Shown here: piece by piece, positions 33,150 to 43,223 of the stretch | Layout of the letters: each line of letters starts with the position of its first letter | Numbering within the stretch: position 1 is the stretch's first letter | DNA from: Desulfobulbaceae bacterium | GTDB taxonomy: Bacteria > Desulfobacterota > Desulfobulbia > Desulfobulbales > Desulfobulbaceae | DNA: 58,971 nt | Reading direction: 5' to 3' | Assembly: GCA_024763055.1 (NCBI GenBank) | Contig: JANTGH010000003.1 | Coordinates: 1-58,971, forward strand | The notes under the pieces: generated by a model | Database searches by the model: none | What the model was told of the DNA's origin: nothing | What the model saw: the letters and a program-made list of their open reading frames with translations, nothing else | Translations under genes and position numbers: made by a program

Positions 33150-35309
33150 TTACTTTGTAAACAGATAGACAAAGATAAACAGTGCACTTCCACCCATCCA
33201 GGCAAGGTAATGAGAGACCTGCCCGTCCTGGAGCTTTCTAATTTTATTGGAGAAGTTCCCGATTCCTCTGGGAATACCGTTAACTATATTCTCTATGATT
33301 CCAATATCTACAATTTTCAACAGAATTCGCCGGCTGAAACTGAGGGTCGGCTCGACAATGCCTCCAATATAGATTTCATCAATATAGTATTTATTCAACA
33401 ACAGTCTATAGACCTTGGGAAACCGCTCGGCAAGCACAGCCGGAATTTCCGGTTTGGTAATATACATATAAAAGGCCAGCAGAATACCGCAACCACCGGC
33501 AAGCACCGAAGATCCCATTAACATGGACTCTGCATATGTAGAGATATTCATATGTGGATGACCAAGCACCGGCGCGAGAAAATGAGCCCAGTAATTATGG
33601 CCGCCAAGCAGGGCCGGAATACCGAACCAGCCGGCACAAACAGCACCGACCGCCAGCAGTAAAAGGGGTATGGTAACCACCGGTGATGATTCTTTAAGAT
33701 GTGCTTTTTGTTTTGCAGTCCCCCTGAATTCACCATGAAAGATAAGGAAAAACAGCCTGAAAGAATAAAAAGCGGTTAAAAAGGCGACGAATGTTCCAAT
33801 AAACCAGGCGAATTTTCCAGTACCGATTTCAGAATTAAAGGCCATGGTAAGAATTTCATCTTTACTAAAGAAGCCTGCCAAACCGGGGACACCGGATATT
33901 GAAAGAGATGCAAGTAAAAAAGTCCAATAGGTTATAGGCATATAACGCTTCAGGCCACCCATGAACTTTACTTCCTGTTCATGATGCATACCCAGAATGA
34001 TAGAACCGCATCCAAGAAAGAGCAGGGCCTTGAAAAAAGCATGAGTGAAAAGGTGGAATATGCCAGCGGAATAAGCGCCGACTCCGCACCCAATAAACAT
34101 ATAGGCAAGCTGACTGACGGTGGAATAGGCAACCACCCTTTTGATGTCCGTTTGCACCAGGGCAATAGTAGCGGCAAAAAGACAGGTAACCACTCCAATC
34201 AGGGTAACAACATTTAACGCATAGTGTGAAAGTTCAAAAAGCGGGTTACAGCGGGCAACAAGAAAAACACCCGCAGTTACCATTGTAGCCGCATGAATAA
34301 GCGCACTGACCGGAGTCGGGCCTTCCATCGCATCCGGCAGCCAGACATGCAGAGGAATCTGTGCTGATTTACCAATGGCACCGCACAACAGCAAAAGACA
34401 AATTGCCGTCGGCATATCAAAGGTCATGCCGAATATGGAAAACGTCTGGCCGACGATCTGCCCGGTCTGCGAAAATACATCATAATAATGGAGACTGCCG
34501 AAATTGACAAAAACAAGAAACAGCCCTAAAATAAAGCCGAAGTCACCGATCCGGTTGACAAGAAAAGCCTTTCTCCCTGCATCGGCAGCAGATACCTTTT
34601 CATAATAAAAGCCGATCAGAAGATACGAGGAAAGACCAACCGCTTCCCAGCCGAAAAAGAGCTGCATGAAATTATTGCCCAGTACAAGCATGAGCATGGA
34701 AAAGGTAAAAAGGCTCAGGTAGGAGAAAAAACGATAATAGCCGTCTTCCCCTTTCATATAGCCGACGGAGTAAATATGGACCAATGCACTGATGGTTGTC
34801 ACGACAATGAGCATGACCGAAGTCAGTTGATCAAGCAAAAATCCGACTGCAACCCGAGTGTTCCCCGAGCTAATCCAGGTATACAGATCCTGATTGATAT
34901 AGTGGCCTGATTTAACCTCAAAAAATGCCTTTAATGCGCAGGAGAAAGAAATTAACACCGTTATAATTGGAACCCAATGCGATCGTACCCCGAGTCGTTT
35001 ACCAAGAAGTAAAGTAAAAATAAAAGAGGCAAGCGGTAAAAAAGGAATCAAAAGGAGGTATCCAGGTATTGATCCATTCTCAATTGGTGCGACGATTTGC
35101 CGCATGTTTTCCTCATGGGACGTGGCTGATGTATGTTGTCCAGCCTCCTCACTATGGGCATGAAGAGCAGCTCCACCATGTTCCGCATCGACAGTTATGG
35201 CAGGCGTATGCGTAGCTTGCTCGTGAGCCGATAATGCAGCCGTCGGCAAACAGCAAAATCCAGTCAGGGTAAGTACCAAAAAAATAATATTCAATGCTCG
35301 AGTTCTCAT
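33150..35309 (-). CDS. nuoL: NADH-quinone oxidoreductase subunit L with His-rich N-terminal extension
   Basis: Distal antiporter-like subunit of complex I with the long lateral helix. Seen: core from about residue 83 with about 15 hydrophobic segments, LFFGWEAVGLSSYLLIGF, KSAQIPLHVWLPDAMEGPTP and IKRVVAYSTVSQLAYM, and C-terminal helix region NKYYIDEIYIGG. Length is 719. Unusual: residues 1-28 look like a Sec signal peptide (cleavage likely after TAALSA), followed by a histidine-rich segment (His29, 34, 44, 50, 52, 59, 65) before the normal first helix. Ordinary NuoL starts directly with a membrane helix. The stop-start gap to nuoK is 2 bp. Confidence 0.95.
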   Translation of the reverse strand: MRTRALNIIFLVLTLTGFCCLPTAALSAHEQATHTPAITVDAEHGGAALHAHSEEAGQHTSATSHEENMRQIVAPIENGSIPGYLLLIPFLPLASFIFTLLLGKRLGVRSHWVPIITVLISFSCALKAFFEVKSGHYINQDLYTWISSGNTRVAVGFLLDQLTSVMLIVVTTISALVHIYSVGYMKGEDGYYRFFSYLSLFTFSMLMLVLGNNFMQLFFGWEAVGLSSYLLIGFYYEKVSAADAGRKAFLVNRIGDFGFILGLFLVFVNFGSLHYYDVFSQTGQIVGQTFSIFGMTFDMPTAICLLLLCGAIGKSAQIPLHVWLPDAMEGPTPVSALIHAATMVTAGVFLVARCNPLFELSHYALNVVTLIGVVTCLFAATIALVQTDIKRVVAYSTVSQLAYMFIGCGVGAYSAGIFHLFTHAFFKALLFLGCGSIILGMHHEQEVKFMGGLKRYMPITYWTFLLASLSISGVPGLAGFFSKDEILTMAFNSEIGTGKFAWFIGTFVAFLTAFYSFRLFFLIFHGEFRGTAKQKAHLKESSPVVTIPLLLLAVGAVCAGWFGIPALLGGHNYWAHFLAPVLGHPHMNISTYAESMLMGSSVLAGGCGILLAFYMYITKPEIPAVLAERFPKVYRLLLNKYYIDEIYIGGIVEPTLSFSRRILLKIVDIGIIENIVNGIPRGIGNFSNKIRKLQDGQVSHYLAWMGGSALFIFVYLFTK

Positions 35310-35311
35310 GC

Positions 35312-35614
35312 CTATCCCTTCAACTCGTTAACTTCATCAACATGGACGGTATGTCTGCTTCGGTAAAGTGTGATGGCAATACCAAGGCCGATTGCCGCCT
35401 CGGCAGCCGCTACCGTTATTATAAAAAATGTAAAAACTTGACCACGCATGGAATCAAGATAATGACTCAAGGCAACCATATTCAAATTAACGGCATTCAA
35501 CATCAACTCGATGGAAAGAAACATCATGATAATGTTTCTCCGGGTCAGAAAGCCACATACACCGATGGCAAAGAGAATGGCCGCAAGGCTCATATACCAG
35601 CTTAAAGGGATCAC
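35312..35614 (-). CDS. nuoK: NADH-quinone oxidoreductase subunit K
   Basis: Small three-helix membrane subunit. Seen: 100 residues with MFLSIELMLNAVNLNMVALS (conserved glutamate) and ITVAAAEAAIGLGIAITLYR (second glutamate). Both are needed for proton transfer. It ends 2 bp before nuoL. Ninety-two bp separate it from nuoJ, the largest gap in the nuo gene series; I see no gene or terminator there. Confidence 0.95.
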   Translation of the reverse strand: MIPLSWYMSLAAILFAIGVCGFLTRRNIIMMFLSIELMLNAVNLNMVALSHYLDSMRGQVFTFFIITVAAAEAAIGLGIAITLYRSRHTVHVDEVNELKG

Positions 35615-35706
35615 CTGGAGACCTCCATTGTAAAGAAAAGGAGAGAAGAGACAGGAGGCGAAATCTGCATTTCACACCCGGCGAGTAAACGTTGACAATG
35701 CATTAT

Positions 35707-36234
35707 TCAGCTCTTTTCTATAGTTGTTGAAGAATTTCGTTTAGCCAATACCAAGCCACCGACAACCGCAATGAGTAAAATCAGGCCGGCAATCTCAAAG
35801 GGTAGAATATAGGTGGAATATAATTCCTGCCCCAAGGCCTTTGTGTTAGTGGCCTTTTGTATTGCCTCAAGCGGCCAATGGCCTTTTTCACCAAGAACAA
35901 AGGCGGGCAGAATAGCGATCAGGGAAAAACCAATACCTATGGAAATAATCCTTGAAAGCCATGCCGATTGAACAAACCGGTCCATTTTGAGTTCCTCTCG
36001 AATATTTACCAGAAACATAACAAAGAGATAAAGAACGAGAATGGCACCGGCATAGACAATAATCTGTACGGCAGCAAGAAATTCCGCATTGAGCATTAAA
36101 TACAATCCGGCCATATGAAAAAAAAGAACTAAAACGGAAAGAAGCGAATGAACCGGATTACGCATGATGATAGCAAGCAATCCGGAACCGATAATCATCA
36201 CGGCACAGTAACAAAAAAATATCAGGGTAAACAT
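35707..36234 (-). CDS. nuoJ: NADH-quinone oxidoreductase subunit J
   Basis: Membrane-arm subunit of complex I. Seen: five hydrophobic segments in 175 residues, MRNPVHSLLSVLVLFFHMAG and AEFLAAVQIIVYAGAILVLY, the usual NuoJ signatures. The last 10 residues are charged. It lies 33 bp after nuoI. Confidence 0.94.
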   Translation of the reverse strand: MFTLIFFCYCAVMIIGSGLLAIIMRNPVHSLLSVLVLFFHMAGLYLMLNAEFLAAVQIIVYAGAILVLYLFVMFLVNIREELKMDRFVQSAWLSRIISIGIGFSLIAILPAFVLGEKGHWPLEAIQKATNTKALGQELYSTYILPFEIAGLILLIAVVGGLVLAKRNSSTTIEKS

Positions 36235-36267
36235 AAAGAGCTGCTCCTTATACGGAACTTTTCATTG

Positions 36268-36888
36268 TTAATCGTTCACGTTAGCTTGACTTCCAACAAC
36301 CTGCCCTTCAACAGTCCATTCATCTGGCACATCCAGACGCTTGGCCGCAGTAAGTCTCCCCTCCGGAATACCACGTGGCCGCCAAAATGGATTAACATAA
36401 TTATCCATAGCCTTTCCCTTCATTTCAACGAAACGGTCCCAATTACCAAGCAGCTTCTCCTGATCAAAGAATATTGATTCCCGGTCATAAGCGGCATACT
36501 CATAAATTTCGGTAAGGGCCAAGGCATTTACCGGACAGACTTCTTCACAAAACCCGCAGTACACGCAACGCAGCGCCTCAATATCATAAGAGTCAACTAC
36601 CCGAGCTCCACTGTCCTCGTCTTTATGAAAACGGATATAAATGCAACGTGACGGGCAGACGGTAACGCAGCGCATACAGGCAACACATTTCGATTCGCCG
36701 GTAATTTCATCACGGACGAGTGCGTGTTGTCCGCGAAATCCTAATTCTATTTCCGGACGTTCATCAGGATATTGCCTGGTAATTGGCTTTGAAAAAAGTT
36801 TCTTTAAGGTCAGCGCCATACCTTGCATGATTTCAACATGAAAGATGGTCTGAAGTAAATTTCTTTTGGGTTTGTATTGAATCTGCAT
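36268..36888 (-). CDS. nuoI: NADH-quinone oxidoreductase subunit I (8Fe ferredoxin-like)
   Basis: Carries clusters N6a and N6b, passing electrons to NuoB. Seen: CVACMRCVTVCP and CVYCGFCEEVCP. I start it at ATG 36888, preceded by AAGGGGGG, giving 206 residues; the frame is open to 36936 but would overlap nuoH. The C-terminal 60 residues (WRPRGIPEG and on) extend beyond the ferredoxin fold. Confidence 0.95.
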   Translation of the reverse strand: MQIQYKPKRNLLQTIFHVEIMQGMALTLKKLFSKPITRQYPDERPEIELGFRGQHALVRDEITGESKCVACMRCVTVCPSRCIYIRFHKDEDSGARVVDSYDIEALRCVYCGFCEEVCPVNALALTEIYEYAAYDRESIFFDQEKLLGNWDRFVEMKGKAMDNYVNPFWRPRGIPEGRLTAAKRLDVPDEWTVEGQVVGSQANVND

Positions 36889-36898
36889 GTAACCCCCC

Positions 36899-37867
36899 TT
36901 AGCCGGTAAAAGCTTTGATGAAACCGGTGAGAACAATATTGCCGAGAGCCAGGGGAATAAGCAGTTTCCAACCCACCTCCATCAACTGATCATACCGATA
37001 CCGAGGCAGTGTCGCCCGTATCCAGATAAAAAAGAACATGAACACATAGACCTTGGCCACAAACCAGAAGGGTGGAAATAAAGCCACCTCGAAAGGTCCG
37101 CTCCATCCGCCTAAAAAACATATAGTACCGATTGAAGCCATGACCATCATTCCAATATACTCAGCCATAAAAAATATGGCATACCGCATGCCGCTGTATT
37201 CAGTACAGTAGCCCGAAACAAGTTCCGTCTCTGCTTCAGGCAAATCAAAGGGCACACGGTTGGTCTCCGCAAGCATTGCAACACAGAAGACAAAAAAAGC
37301 AATGATCTGCGGGAAGACATACATCCCTGAAAAGGAAGCTCCCTGTGCTTCAACAATCTTGGTCAGGTTCAACGTACCGGACATCATCATGACACCAACG
37401 AGACTCAATCCCATGGCAATTTCGTAACTGATCACCTGAGCCATGGAGCGGAGTCCGCCAAGAAAGGTAAATTTAGAGTTCGATGCCCAACCCGCGAGAA
37501 TAACACCATAGCTTGACAACGAACTCATGGCAAAAATAAACAAAAGACCGATATTGATGTCGGCCAGTACCCAGCCTTTAGCAAAAGGAAGCACGGCAAG
37601 CGAAGTCATCATCGCAACAAGACAGATAATCGGCGCAGCACGAAATGTGAATACATCTGCCTGTTCAGGAACCACGTCTTCCTTGAAAAAACTCTTGATA
37701 CCATCGGCAATCGGTTGTAAAAGACCATGCCAGCCGACTCGCATCGGCCCTAAACGCACCTGCATATGTCCTATTATTTTTCGTTCAAAATAGGTTGCAT
37801 ACGCAACATGCAACATGACGATCGCAAAAAGAATCAGAATCTCAATAAGTATTATTATAACCTGCAT
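36899..37867 (-). CDS. nuoH: NADH-quinone oxidoreductase subunit H
   Basis: Membrane subunit that forms the quinone-binding chamber with NuoB and NuoD. Seen: 322 residues, about eight hydrophobic segments, ERKIIGHMQVRLGPMRVGW, ETNRVPFDLPEAETELVSGY with the acidic cluster, and RATLPRYRYDQLMEVGWK. It directly follows nuoD (50 bp). nuoE, nuoF and nuoG, which usually lie between D and H, are absent. Confidence 0.95.
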   Translation of the reverse strand: MQVIIILIEILILFAIVMLHVAYATYFERKIIGHMQVRLGPMRVGWHGLLQPIADGIKSFFKEDVVPEQADVFTFRAAPIICLVAMMTSLAVLPFAKGWVLADINIGLLFIFAMSSLSSYGVILAGWASNSKFTFLGGLRSMAQVISYEIAMGLSLVGVMMMSGTLNLTKIVEAQGASFSGMYVFPQIIAFFVFCVAMLAETNRVPFDLPEAETELVSGYCTEYSGMRYAIFFMAEYIGMMVMASIGTICFLGGWSGPFEVALFPPFWFVAKVYVFMFFFIWIRATLPRYRYDQLMEVGWKLLIPLALGNIVLTGFIKAFTG

Positions 37868-37917
37868 AATGTTCCTTGTGTCTTGTATCCTCTTCTAATT
37901 CTAAGCTTCTTTTCGAT

Positions 37918-39144
37918 CTACCTGTCACATTCACCGAGTACCACATCAAGCGTACCAATATTTGCTATTAAATCTGCAATCAAATCACCCTCTACAAGGG
38001 CAGGCAGGGCGCCAATGTGAATAAAGGAAGGTGAACGAATATGCATCCGGTAAGGCTTTCCGCTGCCATCACTGATGAAGTAAAATCCGAGTTCGCCCTT
38101 CGGTACCTCGGTAGAAACATAAATATCACCGGCAGGATATTCCCCACTTTCTTCAAGGAGTCGAACGAGACCGGTTCCATATCTGGAACTGTCGACCTCT
38201 ACCTTCCTGCTTCCCTGCAGAGACATAACCAAATCCGGTGCATCCTCCCCAATGATTGGACCGGGAGGAAGCTGGTCAATACATTGCTGCAGAATACGAT
38301 TGGACTGTGTAAACTCCTCCATCCTGCAGCGGTAACGGGCATAAATATCGCCATCGGCCCCTAATGGCACCTCAAAGTCAACAAGATCATAGGCATCATA
38401 AGGACGATGCTTGCGAATATCATAATCAATACCGGATCCACGAAGACAGGCGCCGGTCAAGCCAAGATCAAGAGCTTCCTGCCCTGACAGCACACCAATT
38501 CCCACTGTTCGCTTGAGCCAGATACGATTGGTATCGATCAGGGTTTCATACTCCTCAAGATTACCTGGAAATTCGTTAATAAAACGCTGAAGTTTATCAA
38601 TAAAATGCCTGGTCACATCCTGACGAACACCGCCAATCCTCGGATAGGAAAACGTAAGTCTCGCCCCACACAATTCCTCAAATAATTCTAAAAGAACTTC
38701 CCGCTCACGGAAACAGTAGAGAAAGACCGTCATGGCACCGATATCAAGAGCATGGGTTGCCAGCCAGAGCAGATGAGAGGCAATCCGTGACATCTCACAG
38801 ACCATGGTACGAAGGTATTTCGCACGTAACGGAACAGAGACACCCAACAATTTTTCAACGGCGACACAGTAGCCGACATTGTTAGCCATGGCGGCGATAT
38901 AATCAAGGCGATCAGACAAGATCAACGATTGAGCGTAGGTCCTGTGCTCAGCAATTTTATCAAATCCCCGGTGCAGGTAGCCGACATGGGGGGTACATTT
39001 GAGGATAGTTTCGCCGTCAAGTTCGAGATCAACCCGCAATACACCATGGGTAGCCGGGTGCTGCGGCCCCATTTTTACGGTATAGCGATCCCCCTCTCCG
39101 TCGGCAACCGGAACATTTATTGTTTTCGTCATGGGGCGTGTCAT
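37918..39144 (-). CDS. nuoD: NADH-quinone oxidoreductase subunit D
   Basis: 49-kDa-type subunit at the quinone site, derived from the NiFe-hydrogenase large subunit. Seen: [15 protein letters not shown] (quinone-binding histidines, about residues 24-38), [14 protein letters not shown], and the C-terminal segment [18 protein letters not shown]. Length is 408. The hydrogenase metal-binding cysteines are absent, as expected in NuoD. It overlaps nuoC by 4 bp and is a separate gene, not fused to it. Confidence 0.95.
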   Translation of the reverse strand: MTRPMTKTINVPVADGEGDRYTVKMGPQHPATHGVLRVDLELDGETILKCTPHVGYLHRGFDKIAEHRTYAQSLILSDRLDYIAAMANNVGYCVAVEKLLGVSVPLRAKYLRTMVCEMSRIASHLLWLATHALDIGAMTVFLYCFREREVLLELFEELCGARLTFSYPRIGGVRQDVTRHFIDKLQRFINEFPGNLEEYETLIDTNRIWLKRTVGIGVLSGQEALDLGLTGACLRGSGIDYDIRKHRPYDAYDLVDFEVPLGADGDIYARYRCRMEEFTQSNRILQQCIDQLPPGPIIGEDAPDLVMSLQGSRKVEVDSSRYGTGLVRLLEESGEYPAGDIYVSTEVPKGELGFYFISDGSGKPYRMHIRSPSFIHIGALPALVEGDLIADLIANIGTLDVVLGECDR

Positions 39145-39737
39145 GATTTATCATTCCCTTTAGTGTGAGACTGTTCAGCGGCCGGTTGGCGAAGAATTCC
39201 TTTACCTAAATCAAACTGGTGTAATTCTACCGCCTTGCGTTGCAATTCCACTAATCCTGACCACTCTTCTCTTCCCTTCAGAGGATATTCCTTGCGCAGG
39301 GGATGGCCCTGCCAGTCATCAGGCAGCAATATCCGCCGCAGGTCCGGATGGCCTGTAAAAGATATACCCATCAAGTCGAAACATTCACGTTCATGCCAGT
39401 CGGCGCCTGTCCAGAGCGTCGTAATTGTATCAACACATGGATCGTTTTCCGGAACCTGGGCACGAATGCGAATAGAATGCCGCAAAGGAATAGAATAGAG
39501 ATTGTATACAACCTCAAAACGCTGGAGATTTGCTTCCGGACGGTTTTTATTGTCAACACCGCATAGATCCATCAAATGATCCATCCGTAAATCAGAACTG
39601 TCGCGCAGCCAGCGAAGCATTTCAACTATTTTGTCCCGCTTTACTATAACGCCGACCTGTCCCTGAAAATCACAGATATCAAGAACCTCTTCTGAGAATT
39701 GCTCCTGCAGGCGTCTTGCTACCTCCATAGACTCCAT
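39141..39737 (-). CDS. nuoC: NADH-quinone oxidoreductase subunit C
   Basis: 30-kDa-type peripheral subunit. Seen: 198 residues with the signature [20 protein letters not shown] and [18 protein letters not shown]. The start overlaps the end of nuoB (39719-39737), and the end overlaps nuoD by ATGA. The C-terminal 35 residues after the signature are longer than usual and have no known role. Confidence 0.95.
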   Translation of the reverse strand: MESMEVARRLQEQFSEEVLDICDFQGQVGVIVKRDKIVEMLRWLRDSSDLRMDHLMDLCGVDNKNRPEANLQRFEVVYNLYSIPLRHSIRIRAQVPENDPCVDTITTLWTGADWHERECFDLMGISFTGHPDLRRILLPDDWQGHPLRKEYPLKGREEWSGLVELQRKAVELHQFDLGKGILRQPAAEQSHTKGNDKS

Positions 39738-40240
39738 CTGTACTGCTCCTGTAAAATTTTTTCCTGCAATTTAATAAGGCCCTGCATCAACGCAGCAGGC
39801 CGTGGAGGACACCCCGGTACATAGACATCAACCGGAACAATAGTATCAACACCCTGAGTAACCGCGTAGGAGTTAAATACACCGCCGCTGCATGCACAGC
39901 TGCCCATTGCCAGCACATAACGCGGTTCAGGCATCTGGTCATAAACACGCCGTAGAATCGGCGCCATTTTTTTTGTTAAAGTGCCGGCGACAATCATACA
40001 GTCGGCCTGACGGGGACTGGCACGAAAGATAATACCAAACCTGTCAAGGTCATTGGTGGAGGCCCCGGTGTCCATCATCTCAATGGCGCAGCATGCCAGA
40101 CCAAATGTGACCGGCCATATTGACCCTGCACGACCCCAGTTAACCAACTTATTTAATGGGCCGAGAATAGCATTGGCCCCTGGAATCATCTTAACCCCGT
40201 CCTCAATTTCCACCAGACCGGGCTCTTTTATTTCTCCCAT
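39719..40240 (-). CDS. nuoB: NADH-quinone oxidoreductase subunit B
   Basis: Holds cluster N2, the last iron-sulfur centre before quinone. Seen: [11 protein letters not shown] (tandem cysteines), [15 protein letters not shown] and [14 protein letters not shown], giving all four cluster ligands. Length is 173. It overlaps nuoA by 13 bp and nuoC by 19 bp. Confidence 0.96.
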   Translation of the reverse strand: MGEIKEPGLVEIEDGVKMIPGANAILGPLNKLVNWGRAGSIWPVTFGLACCAIEMMDTGASTNDLDRFGIIFRASPRQADCMIVAGTLTKKMAPILRRVYDQMPEPRYVLAMGSCACSGGVFNSYAVTQGVDTIVPVDVYVPGCPPRPAALMQGLIKLQEKILQEQYRWSLWR

Positions 40241-40602
40241 TGGAGAACCTCCTTTTTCCAGGCGTAAACATAGCCTACCAGCAGCAGGAAGATAAATATC
40301 ATCATCTCAACAAGAGCAAAAAGCCCAAGACGATCGTACACCACAGCCCATGGGTACAGATAAATAGACTCTACATCAAAGACGACAAAAAGAATGGCAA
40401 TAAGGTAAAATTTGATTGAAAACCGCATCCGAGGGGCCTCGGTAGGTTCATTCCCTGATTCATAGGCTATCAGTTTTTCATGATAAGGGCGGCTTATCCT
40501 GAAAAACCGCCCCACATAAAGGGTAATCACGCCAAACAAGATCCCGAAAATAATCAGGATGAATATCGCCAGATACTCTTGTGGAATGTTCTGTGCTACC
40601 AT
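40228..40602 (-). CDS. nuoA: NADH-quinone oxidoreductase subunit A
   Basis: Small membrane subunit of complex I. Seen: 124 residues, three hydrophobic segments, [19 protein letters not shown] and [17 protein letters not shown]. It starts only 12 bp after the iron-sulfur protein gene upstream, so transcription runs into the nuo genes from the molybdopterin gene. Confidence 0.95.
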   Translation of the reverse strand: MVAQNIPQEYLAIFILIIFGILFGVITLYVGRFFRISRPYHEKLIAYESGNEPTEAPRMRFSIKFYLIAILFVVFDVESIYLYPWAVVYDRLGLFALVEMMIFIFLLLVGYVYAWKKEVLQWEK

Positions 40603-40614
40603 GGACTCTTCCTG

Positions 40615-41118
40615 TTATTTCCGGTTTTGCATGAGTTGTTCGGCGAAATCCTGCCGCCTTGTATCCGATACATTTCCGACCACGGAAAAAGTCAGACAAT
40701 TGGTTGTGCACTTCGTGACACACGCCGGCTCCAGGCCTTCATCAATACGATCCTTGCACAAATCACACTTATCCACCTTGCCGGTGCTGGCTTTCCACTG
40801 AGGCACTCCCCAGGGACAGGCCACTATGCATGCCTTACAGCCGACACAAAGGCTTTCCTGGACAAAAACAATGCCGTCCTTATCACGCCGCTGCATGGCC
40901 CCGGTCGGGCAGGCATCGACACACCATGGCTTTTCGCAATGAAAGCAGGCCATGTAGACAAAATCACGACTTGGCAACTTGCCCGAGTCCGACTCGACCT
41001 CCATCATTTTGCAAAAGAAAGCACCTTCACCAGGATCATTTTTATCTTTGCAATGTACTTCACAGGCCTTGCATCCAATACAATCCGCTACATTCTGGGT
41101 TACGATATATTTACTCAT
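40615..41118 (-). CDS. Four-cluster [4Fe-4S] ferredoxin subunit (HycB/PhsB/DmsB type)
   Basis: Electron-transfer subunit expected to carry four [4Fe-4S] clusters. Seen in order: CIGCKACEVHC, CFHCEKPWCVDAC, CVGCKACIVACP, then CDLCKDRI with ACVTKC. Length is 167. No Tat or Sec signal, so it is cytoplasmic. It lies 14 bp after a molybdopterin oxidoreductase gene and 12 bp before nuoA. In relatives this subunit links a molybdenum catalytic subunit to a membrane partner; here no NrfD-type anchor follows and the next products are complex I subunits, so NuoB/I/CD is a reasonable inferred docking partner. Confidence 0.93.
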   Translation of the reverse strand: MSKYIVTQNVADCIGCKACEVHCKDKNDPGEGAFFCKMMEVESDSGKLPSRDFVYMACFHCEKPWCVDACPTGAMQRRDKDGIVFVQESLCVGCKACIVACPWGVPQWKASTGKVDKCDLCKDRIDEGLEPACVTKCTTNCLTFSVVGNVSDTRRQDFAEQLMQNRK

Positions 41119-41132
41119 CCGTCTTCCTCCGA

Positions 41133-43223
41133 CTATGAAAGCGCTTTAATGGTCACAAAACATCCCTGGATATTTGGACTACCACCGGCCTTGTCCCAGT
41201 CTGTCAGTTTTCCCTTCATGAAAATCTGATCGGCCACGCCCTTCCCAAAAGATCGCTCTCTGGCCGGAACATCCGTACCGAAACCATGGAGCATGAAGAC
41301 GGCCTGTGGATGGATAAAATTTGTCACCTTGGTTTGCATGATCCCTTTAGTCTCGCCTGCGGCGATCTCTACCTCATCACCATCCTTAATACCAAGCTTT
41401 TGGGCTTCTGCGGTATTAATCCACAGTTTGTTCGAACCAAGCATCTCGGAAATGATTGGATTGTTATGATGCATGCCATGGGTCTGATAGCCGCAACGTC
41501 CAAAAAGTAAACTAAAACTTCCTTCAGGCGGGCCTTGAGGGGACTCATAAGGCTTCAGTGACTGCACGCCCATATCTTCCCACTTCTTGTTAACAATCTC
41601 GATTTTTCCTGATTCCGTCCCGAATTTCAGCTTGTCGCGATCATACCAGATAGGATCTTTTGCTAACTTGACAAAACCTTTAGCGTCAAAATCTTCAATC
41701 TTCACATCCGTATTCTGCAACTGGTACTTCCAGATTTCCTCTATGGATTCATAGGGGAGATACTCTCCCTTACCCATCCTCTTTGCCAGTTCCGTATATA
41801 TCTGCCAGCCGGGCTTAGAGTCGTTATACGGCTCCACACATTTTTGCCGACGCCCGAAACCCGGTTTCAACCCTTTTTCCGTACGCAGGATACTGTCACG
41901 CTCGATATAGGTATTTTCAGGCAGGATCACATCGGCGTACCAAGAAGATTCACTGAAATACACATCCGTCGAGACAATTAATTCCAGCTTATCCCAGATA
42001 CGTTTCTGCTCAGCGGTATCGGGCAGAGCGATAAGCGGGTTGTGCCGATGAATGAAGTACGCTTTCATCGGATAGGGTTTTCCGCTTTCGATAGCCTCAT
42101 AGGCTGTATGCAACATGCCCGCACCCTTGTCAAATTGCGGATACCTGGACCCACAACCATCGGCGCGCTCTTTTTCCTCGGGAGCGGGAATATCGGCACC
42201 AAGACTTTTCAGCCCTCCCGATCCCGCATCTCCTGGTCCCTTGGGATAAAAAAGACCGCCGGGAACTTCCATGCTTCCCATGAGTGCATTTAAAAGGTGA
42301 ATCATTCGGGAGGCATAAAAGGAATCACTGTAGCGGGACAACATCCAGCCTGGATGAAAAATGACCTTGGGCCGGTCATTGTTAACTTCATGGCAGAAGG
42401 CCATGATTTCTTCCGCGGATATACCGGTTTCCTTTTCAGCCCACTCAGGAGTATACGGTTTTAAAAAGGTCTTCAATTTTGGAAGACCGTCAACGTACTG
42501 CTTGACAAAATCTTTATCGTAAAGATTCTTTTTCACGATATAGTGGGTGATGCCGAGGAGCAGCGCATAGTCGGTTCCGGGCTTGACCTGCCAGTAACGG
42601 GTTGCCTTACTTGCCGTGTTGGAGGCCCGAGGATCGATATAGGTTACATGAGCCCCATTGCTCACGCCCTTGATAAAGCCTTTCACCTCTTTTACTTTAA
42701 GGGACTCGGTGATGTTCCGTCCGAAAAGGACTATATGGCTTGCGTTTTTGAAGTCGTAGGCAAACCCTTTTCTCCCAAGACCATAAATCGATTTGGAGGC
42801 ATGATTCACATTACGGCCGCAGGTGCAATCATGATTCATATAGTTTGGAGAGCCAAGTGCCTTGACAAATGCCTTGCGAAGATCTGCAAAGGGACCGCCG
42901 CGGTCACTGAACATTATTGATCGGGCACCATGCTTGGAGATTATACCTTTCAGCTTTTCTGTGATATAATCAAAAGCTTCATCCCAGGTTGCCTGCCGCC
43001 ATTGCCCTTCCCCCCGTTCGCCGGTGCGTATCATGGGATGCGTCGGCCGTTGCGAATCAAGCCGTTGCGAAAATGTAGCTCCTCCTTTTGCACAGAGACT
43101 CTTCCCCATGCCGCCGTCATTGCTGTTGCCTTCAATCCAGACAGGCTTGTCACCTTCAACGGTCACACTGACCGGACAACGAACAGCACACATACCACAA
43201 ATACTGTATACAGTTTTTTTCAT
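41133..43223 (-). CDS. Cytoplasmic molybdopterin oxidoreductase (PhsA/PsrA-like)
   Basis: Catalytic subunit of the DMSO-reductase superfamily with Mo/W-bisMGD. Seen: N-terminal [4Fe-4S] site CGMCAVRC with a later CAKG, the metal-ligand region HDCTCGRNVNH (a cysteine is the likely Mo ligand), and a C-terminal dinucleotide-binding domain with GRCGYQTHGMHHNN. It is 696 residues from ATG 43223, which follows AGAGG; a TTG 21 bp upstream is in frame. No twin-arginine signal, unlike periplasmic PhsA, PsrA and TtrA. Closest family by eye is thiosulfate/polysulfide reductase, but formate or another substrate is possible. It heads the 13-gene operon that includes nuoA-N. Confidence 0.9.
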   Translation of the reverse strand: MKKTVYSICGMCAVRCPVSVTVEGDKPVWIEGNSNDGGMGKSLCAKGGATFSQRLDSQRPTHPMIRTGERGEGQWRQATWDEAFDYITEKLKGIISKHGARSIMFSDRGGPFADLRKAFVKALGSPNYMNHDCTCGRNVNHASKSIYGLGRKGFAYDFKNASHIVLFGRNITESLKVKEVKGFIKGVSNGAHVTYIDPRASNTASKATRYWQVKPGTDYALLLGITHYIVKKNLYDKDFVKQYVDGLPKLKTFLKPYTPEWAEKETGISAEEIMAFCHEVNNDRPKVIFHPGWMLSRYSDSFYASRMIHLLNALMGSMEVPGGLFYPKGPGDAGSGGLKSLGADIPAPEEKERADGCGSRYPQFDKGAGMLHTAYEAIESGKPYPMKAYFIHRHNPLIALPDTAEQKRIWDKLELIVSTDVYFSESSWYADVILPENTYIERDSILRTEKGLKPGFGRRQKCVEPYNDSKPGWQIYTELAKRMGKGEYLPYESIEEIWKYQLQNTDVKIEDFDAKGFVKLAKDPIWYDRDKLKFGTESGKIEIVNKKWEDMGVQSLKPYESPQGPPEGSFSLLFGRCGYQTHGMHHNNPIISEMLGSNKLWINTAEAQKLGIKDGDEVEIAAGETKGIMQTKVTNFIHPQAVFMLHGFGTDVPARERSFGKGVADQIFMKGKLTDWDKAGGSPNIQGCFVTIKALS

